Source of the DNA: Ehretia macrophylla
Lineage: Eukaryota; Streptophyta; Magnoliopsida; Boraginales; Ehretiaceae
Length of the DNA stretch: 64,000 nt
Reading direction: 5' to 3'
Assembly: GCA_037974665.1 (NCBI GenBank)
Contig: CM075773.1
Coordinates: 20,233,146 to 20,297,145, forward strand
Position numbers and translations under genes: made by a program. Each line of letters opens with the position of its first letter. Position 1 is the first letter of the stretch. Positions 59,050 through 64,000 of the stretch are shown here, piece by piece. The notes beneath the pieces were generated by a model. The model ran no database searches and was not told where the DNA came from. It worked only from the letters and a program-made list of their open reading frames with translations.

Positions 59050-59604
59050 CTTTTTCATTTTTTTTTGCCCCGTTTAGCCTTCCAAGATGCTTTATGCATC
59101 ACATTTATATTCTCGAGTACCACGGCATCTTGGGCAAGGCAACTTCGCATCACGTAGAGGCTGGGCATGCAAACCGAGGAAGTGGGGCCTATGACCAGGT
59201 CTCAGTCTCTCCGGTGCCCATATCTTTTGATCCGTAAGGAGTTATGCAGTGCACAGCATACCGTTGGAAAGCTCTCCGGGAGCTCTACAACGGGGGTAGC
59301 AAGCTTGCTCGGCTGCGCCTATTTTTGCTATGCGAAATCAAACATTTAGTTTCAAGCCACTTTTCTTCTTTTTGCGTTATTTTTTAGGCCCGGGTCATTC
59401 GTCGTAACCCGCGAAAAGGATGAGAACCCAACTCGTAAAACATTGGAATACTCTACAATGCGTGTATATCACGTCTTGCGGTTATGCTGCGTTGTTAAAG
59501 CAGATAGGTTATCGATAAGCCCAATGGGCCTATTGAATGGTTCGTCTCTCTTGGCTGGGACTGGAAACCGTCAACACGTAAGGGCTTTGCACCATTAACA
59601 TGAC

Positions 59605-59684
59605 GAGTGCAATCATACTAGCACTAATGCACCTAATACCACCAAAACTCAGAAGTTAAGCATGCTGGGCAAGAGTAGTATTAG
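59605..59684 (+). pseudogene. 5S rRNA pseudogene P37, cut at the end of the array
   Basis: The first about 80 nt of a 5S gene (starts GAGTGCAATC; box A AGTTAAGCATGCTGGG, one base short). It stops at GAGTAGTATTAG and is joined to 35S rDNA-derived sequence, so box C and the 3' end are missing. Confidence 0.92.
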
Positions 59685-59698
59685 TCGTGATATTCGTC

Positions 59699-59777
59699 GT
59701 GATGGACTCGCAATTCCAGCAACCGCACCTCGAGAGACAAGGGAGACCACAATCCAGCCCCATGCACGAACCCAGCG
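59699..59777 (-). pseudogene. Partial ITS2 adjoining the 5.8S pseudogene
   Basis: Read on the minus strand, the sequence after the 5.8S end runs CGCTGGGTTCGTGCATGGGG, then on to GGAATTGCGAGTCCATCACG. Position identifies it as the beginning of ITS2. Only about 80 bp remain before the join to the 5S array (microhomology CGTCGTGA with the 5S spacer). Confidence 0.7.
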
Positions 59778-59836
59778 TGACGCCCAGGCAGACGTGCCCT
59801 CGGCCTGACGGCTTCGGGCGTATCTTGCATTCAAAG

Positions 59837-59883
<47 letters not shown>

Positions 59884-59938
59884 TGCTACGTTCTTCATCG
59901 ATGCGAGAGCTGAGATATCCGTTGCCGAGAGTCATTTT
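59778..59938 (-). pseudogene. 5.8S rRNA, degenerate 35S rDNA fragment
   Basis: The minus strand reads ACTCTCGGCAACGGATATCT, then GCATCGATGAAGAACGTAGC, GCGATACTTGGTGTGAATTG, CCGTGAACCATCGAGTCTTT and GGCACGTCTGCCTGGGCGTC, the plant 5.8S rRNA core over about 161 nt. Differences from the usual plant form include ATGACTC for ACGACTC, ATCTCAGCTC for ATCTCGGCTC, GTAGCAAAA for GTAGCGAAA and TGAATGCAAGATACG for TGAACGCAAGTTGCG. These are mostly CpG-to-TpG or CpA changes, so this is a relic rather than a working gene. Neither 18S nor 25S is present. Beyond 59940 only unidentified sequence precedes the copia remnant. Confidence 0.9.
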
Positions 59939-59989
59939 TGTTTCGTAAGGGACCCAGGCCTAACCCGGCATACCACGGATGGGGCAACC
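59939..59989. other. Unassigned 50 bp between 5.8S pseudogene and copia remnant
   Basis: GC-rich stretch (AAGGGACCCAGGCCTAACCC...) at the position expected for the end of ITS1 (minus strand), but I cannot recognise ITS1 motifs in it. It could be decayed ITS1 or filler. Confidence 0.4.
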
Positions 59990-61140
59990 CATGCACTTCA
60001 TAATAAACATTATGACGTATGGGGTCCTACCCCTACTCCCTACATAGATAGTTTTTGTTTGTTACTTGTGTTAGTGGATGAGTATTCTCATTATACATGG
60101 TAATATGCCTTCTTATGAAAATCTGCCACTATTTTTCCATCCTACATTAACTTGGTGCATAATATTTACAATGAAAATGTTAAGTACATTCAAAGTGACA
60201 CTGGAGGAGAATATATGGTTAATAGTATTCAATTTTTTAAAAGCAATTTGGAATCATACATCAGCTTCCATGTCCTGGCACTTCTTAACAAAATTGAATG
60301 GCAAAAAGAAAACACTGTCACATCGTTGAAACAAGACTTACGCTTTTTGCTCATAGCTATCTTTCATGAGAGTTTTAGAACCATGCCTTTTCAACATATG
60401 TCTATCTTATTAACAGAATGTCGAATGCGTTATTGCACAACAAGTCACCTTATCAGCTCTTACATGACACGATTCCTAATTATCATTTCTATGCAATTTT
60501 CAGTAAATCGGTTTTCTATGTCTTACAATATTCAGTCACAATAAATTGGATTTCAAGAGCAACCGTTGCATTTTTGTTGGCTATAGTCCCTTACACAAGG
60601 GGTGTAAATGCAATAATCCACTCACTAGCAAGATAATTCTATCTCGTCGTGTTCGTGTATTTGATGAATCAAAGTTCCCATCTACCATGAACCAATTGTA
60701 TAACCATCTTATTCAGAATCCCCTCAAATTAATTTCAATCCATTTTCCTTAGAAATGTTTAGTTCAACATCTTCTATTGGTTCATGTACTCCTACATTTC
60801 ATGATGTTGATATTAATGCTCATTGTTCCAAATTTATTCCTATCGACTTTGCTATGCAAGCCGATCCTATTATTGATTCTTAGGTCATGTCCTTATTGTA
60901 AAGATCTGCTATTATGTTGCTTACTCATGACTCTTTTAATACACCTACTAGTTCTCCTCATTCGATTAGTCAATCACCAAGCTCGACATCTTGTTCTATT
61001 ATGCCTATCGATGACACTATGGGTTCCCTATTATTTGTTGTTGTTCCAGATATTAATCCCCTGCTTGGCATCACTGATGGTTTTGACTCTGTTTTGCCAA
61101 ATATTAATCGCAAACCATGCCTAGTGAAAATAACAAACAA
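59990..61140 (+). pseudogene. Ty1/copia integrase-region remnant
   Basis: Plus-strand frames, broken by stops and frameshifts, still read the copia integrase: HYDVWGPTPTPYIDSF and VLVDEYSHYTW (first catalytic Asp; ends 60100), VKYIQSDTGGEYM (about 60178; second Asp), NKSPYQLLHDTIPNYHF (about 60440), LDFKSNRCIFVGYSPLHKGC (about 60547) and SRRVRVFDESKFP (about 60640). A Ser/Thr/Pro-rich linker to RT follows (about 60914-61140). No RT, RNase H or LTR is visible, so it is an internal fragment. Integrase would catalyse cDNA insertion; this piece cannot. Confidence 0.88.
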
Positions 61141-62798
61141 TCAAAGTAAGCACATCAAATGTCTTCCAAGGGCCATCAACTCCTTGAAGGACTCCATCTT
61201 CTTTTGCAAAGCTCTTTCTAGAAATTACATCAACATGCCTCACTACAAATCTCTCTCATTTGCAAAGCTATAAAATTGAGACTTATGTCTCATTTACATA
61301 ACAATGAATGAATGAATAATTACAAAGCCATTATATGAATTACAACCATTCAACCATTCACCCATTCAATAGACAAAGTTCGTGATCCAACCATCAAACA
61401 TCATTCAACAGTAGTTCATAAAGCATGAAATATACATATAATACATACAATCAATAAAGCTAAATGAACAACTAGCACAAACTTATGAAACACATTCATA
61501 AAATCAACACACATTATAGTCTTCAACACTTTTAACAACTCTTGTCAACATACACATAGGATTAAATGATTTTAGAATCATAACTAAACTTATGGCATGC
61601 ATATAAGCTAGAATAAAACACAAAGCACAAGTCTAGCCAAATCCTTGACGATTCGGCCATGGCAAACCAATGAGGCATTTTCATCCATGGCTTGATAAAC
61701 AAGCTGCACATGATAGTTTCACGCAAGATTGTATACATTATACATTCTTCTAAAGGTAGACTCAACCAAACCCCTTTGGATTTACATCAACCTTTTCACA
61801 TATATGTAATGTTCATATCTAGCACATAAAACTAACAACATAATAAATATGATGTATCCAAGCTACATATACATATAAAATCATTTCATACAACTAATAT
61901 TTCATCTAACATGAAAGACTAATAGTATCAACAAATCCAACGAACTTTAAAGACTAGAAATATGGAAAAACCATTATGTCACCATGTGATCGACAACTCT
62001 ATGCTCTGAAGGATCTATTAGGATTATACATCTCATATGACTATAAGGAAAGTGGAAGCATTATAGCATACTTTGATCCAAAACCCTAATCTTGATTTCA
62101 TATGGTTAACGTAATGTATACATATATATATGGCTAATATATGTAATAAGGAGGATTATACAAGTGTAAGAGTCCTAGACTGTCCACACAAGCAATAATA
62201 GGCCTCCTTAGATCATCAACATGTTTGAGGTAGGCTATTAGGTTACTAATAGAGCAATGGACTGATCATGTGGTTCAGAACTTCACAAAGAAAAAAAGAA
62301 ATTGGATTTTGCGAGAGACTATTCCCCTTACCATGCTGTCGTCAATTTGGAATTTGCGATGACACGGTGATGGGAAATGTCCGTGAGACACGAGGTTGTC
62401 GCCAAATTTTTTGTAACTAAAATGAACACATGAGAATGCAGTTACTCATACTATTTCAATGTTAACTTTAGTTAGTAAATTGCACAAGAAACTAGTTCAG
62501 CTCCACGTAACAATAAACTAGCCATTAACTCAATTAAAGGAATTTGTTTAAAGAATTTATTGTCAATGAAGGTTAAGTTTCTTAAATTTTTAAATGACAC
62601 ATACATACACAAGGGCACAACTTTAATGAACGATCATTCTGTAGATACTTTCAGATGCCATGTTTATAAATTTTGCAAGGGCACAACTCAATTCAAGGAA
62701 ATTTTGCAAAACATCTGCATTATGCAACCATTGGAACAAATATAAATTTGAACGAAACATCAATGAGAAATAAAGATCGTTGTCAATACGAACTATTC

Positions 62799-62799
<1 letters not shown>
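61141..62799. other. AT-rich intergenic sequence, no gene seen
   Basis: About 1.7 kb of low-GC sequence with only short ORFs lacking protein features. Small direct repeats occur (GAATGAATGAATAA near 61304; ACCATTCAACCATTCACCC near 61347). A GC-richer patch at about 62335-62410 with GTCGTCAATTTGG is unexplained. Confidence 0.6.
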
Positions 62800-62847
<48 letters not shown>

Positions 62848-62913
62848 GATATCCATTGGAATAGAAAAGGTTTGAGAAATAAAGATAGTTGTCAATACGA
62901 ACTATTCTTTTAA
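62766..62913. repeat. 38-bp direct repeats flanking a TTA microsatellite
   Basis: GAAATAAAGATCGTTGTCAA with ATACGAACTATTCTTTTA (62766-62803) recurs with one change at 62875-62912. Between them lie the TTA tract and about 28 bp of other sequence. Confidence 0.85.
62800..62847. repeat. (TTA)n microsatellite, about 16 units
   Basis: Uninterrupted TTA/TAT run of about 48 bp. It creates a spurious poly-Asn reading frame on the minus strand. Likely length-polymorphic. Confidence 0.97.
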
Positions 62914-63140
62914 ATTATGAATTGTTTCTATTTCTATGTCCATTTCCATTTCCATTTCTATGTCAAATTTTATGTGATTGTGTTTCTTGGGCTTTAATCG
63001 TAGTGTTTATGTTTCTATTTTACATGTATTGTGGGGAAGAAGTGGGGAAGAAGTGGACATAGAGGTACTACTTTAGTCGAGGAATTAAATCATATTAATA
63101 ATGAGTGAAACTTTGCGGTTAAAATAAAGGTTGACCACAA
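62914..63140. other. AT-rich intergenic sequence with short ATTTCC repeats
   Basis: Contains TCCATTTCCATTTCCATTTC near 62939-62960 and GAAGAAGTGGGGAAGAAGTG near 63036. No gene seen. Confidence 0.6.
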
Positions 63141-63143
63141 AAA

Positions 63144-63500
63144 TAGAAGTTGAATAACTTCGTGCTCAATCATTCATAGAATTGCCTCTTGAGCTGGTTT
63201 GTAAAATAATTTTTGCATGACTTTTTATCCATCAAAAGTGGAAATTTACCGAATCGGATTGAGCACCAATGTAAATAATCCGGGCATATTAGTCCTTTCG
63301 TATCTACATTATATAAAAAATAATTAACGTAAAGATGATGTTGGGCATGCACGGAATATTGGCATATTATCAACTTCAAATTGATAAATAACTTTGTGCT
63401 CAATCATCCATTATTTAGCATGATAAGAATCAGCCATTTTTTTAATATCCGTCAAAAGCAAAAATTCACCGATTCGGATTGAGCACTAATTTAATAGTCC
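63144..63500. repeat. Two diverged tandem copies of a hairpin-forming repeat (about 235-bp period)
   Basis: Each copy has perfect 10-bp inverted arms GTGCTCAATC and GATTGAGCAC: copy 1 at 63162-63171 and 63257-63266, copy 2 at 63396-63405 and 63477-63486. The interiors share CATCAAAAG/CGTCAAAAG and TTCACCGATTCGG-like sequence. It resembles a small non-autonomous element or decayed satellite; the family is unknown. Confidence 0.65.
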
Positions 63501-64000
63501 AGCATAGCTGTTGGTTATATGCCCAAGTTCGTTCATCCAAGGTCTTGCACGAATTGAATTAAAAAATTCCGCTACAGCTAAGCTAGTGAAACCATGTAAG
63601 TAAATATTTGGCCACACAGTAAAGACCTTTTGTATTGCATTATAGTTTACAAGAGATTTACATCAGCTAGAATGATTATTTATAGTATGTAGTTGAAGGA
63701 TTATTTAGGAAAGACCTCAACTCTTCGGAAAAATAGATCATGATGGTTGTTTAGTGTTAAAATTCAAATATGATTATTGTCCTATATAATATTTTAATAG
63801 ACTACAAAACTGAAAATTTAACGACACTCAATGAGTTGAAGTTCAATCCAAGTTGACAAGGATTCATCCATAAAAAATAGATTTTCATGCGAGAAGTATT
63901 TTCCACTTACTGTTTAGGATATATAAAATGGACTAAGGCTTTGCACACTTTTGAACAGGCAAAAAAAATGCCATCAAAAAAACTTTCCCATTGTGATGCG
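63501..64000. other. AT-rich intergenic sequence, no gene seen
   Basis: No ORF longer than a few dozen codons, no RNA gene and no repeat recognised up to the window edge. Confidence 0.6.

Larger units (their letters stand above)
36313..59684 (+). repeat. 5S rDNA tandem array, plus-strand half (37 gene loci P1-P37)
   Basis: The same unit as the left half, but inverted: genes read on the plus strand from 36562 to 59684, mostly 664-682 bp apart. After P21, P27, P31 and P33 the next gene follows only 341-345 bp later, because those four loci keep just the first about 25 nt of the gene fused to mid-spacer sequence. No retrotransposon is inserted in this half. The last gene, P37, is cut and joined to 35S rDNA sequence. 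Confidence 0.97.

Noticed and set aside
36623..59237. The same open frames on the plus half, plus a reverse-strand family (SPSQERRTIQKAHWAYRQPICFNN...)
   Set aside because: Both are shadows of 5S gene or spacer sequence. The second reads the palindrome region backwards. Frequent stops and frameshifts between units argue against protein coding.
10016..59684. CRISPR-like or satellite array
   Set aside because: Regular spacing of about 679 bp with a 119-bp conserved core is fully explained by plant 5S rRNA genes with their spacers.
60777..61124. 115-codon Leu-rich ORF downstream of the copia integrase
   Set aside because: Off-frame shadow of the copia linker region; the linker frame (SSPHSISQSPSSTS...) overlaps it.
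62623..62895. 90-codon ORF with a poly-Asn run
   Set aside because: Produced by the TTA microsatellite read on the minus strand.
61141..64000. A host gene at the right end
   Set aside because: No ORF with recognisable domains, no splice-consistent exon series and no RNA gene could be supported in this AT-rich stretch.

Overview
This is nuclear DNA of a flowering plant, probably a eudicot, from a heterochromatic 5S ribosomal DNA locus. The plant assignment rests on the 5S rRNA sequence, a plant-type 5.8S rRNA, Ty3/gypsy chromovirus and Ty1/copia proteins of plant type, and an initiator-Met tRNA primer site. I cannot name the species. I find no host protein-coding gene.

Layout. (1) 1-10015: two head-to-tail, decayed copies of one chromodomain-bearing Ty3/gypsy retrotransposon (Tekay/Del-like) on the minus strand. 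They share a single 3.6-kb LTR (1997-5589). Copy A runs off the left edge. Copy B has lost almost all of its far LTR, and a stub of about 21 bp abuts the 5S array. (2) 10016-36304: a tandem 5S rDNA array, unit about 679 bp, genes on the minus strand (24 loci, M1-M24). It is interrupted by three solo LTRs of the same retrotransposon family at 12435-15953, 23450-26767 and 30774-34347. The last splits a 5S gene and keeps a perfect 5-bp target-site duplication. (3) 36305-59684: the same array in the opposite orientation (37 loci, P1-P37, plus strand), joined at a divergent junction near 36304 that carries a short templated filler. (4) 59685-about 59940: a truncated 5S gene fused to a degenerate ITS2-5.8S segment of 35S rDNA (minus strand). 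(5) About 59990-61140: remnant of a Ty1/copia integrase region (plus strand). (6) 61140-64000: AT-rich sequence with no recognisable gene, a TTA microsatellite and two diverged copies of a hairpin-bearing repeat.

The 5S genes keep the length (119 nt) and the general layout of the internal Pol III promoter (box A, intermediate element, box C), and most are followed by a T-rich terminator. However, every copy I compared by eye differs from the array consensus at several positions, many as C-to-T or G-to-A changes. Several are truncated or deleted. The picture is an old, methylated, probably mostly silent 5S array or array edge, being remodelled by retrotransposon insertion, microhomology-type deletion and block duplication. 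In the plus half I can trace nested higher-order repeats of about 5.42 kb, 2.38 kb and 7.14 kb by shared variants, together with a recurrent 345-bp half-unit.
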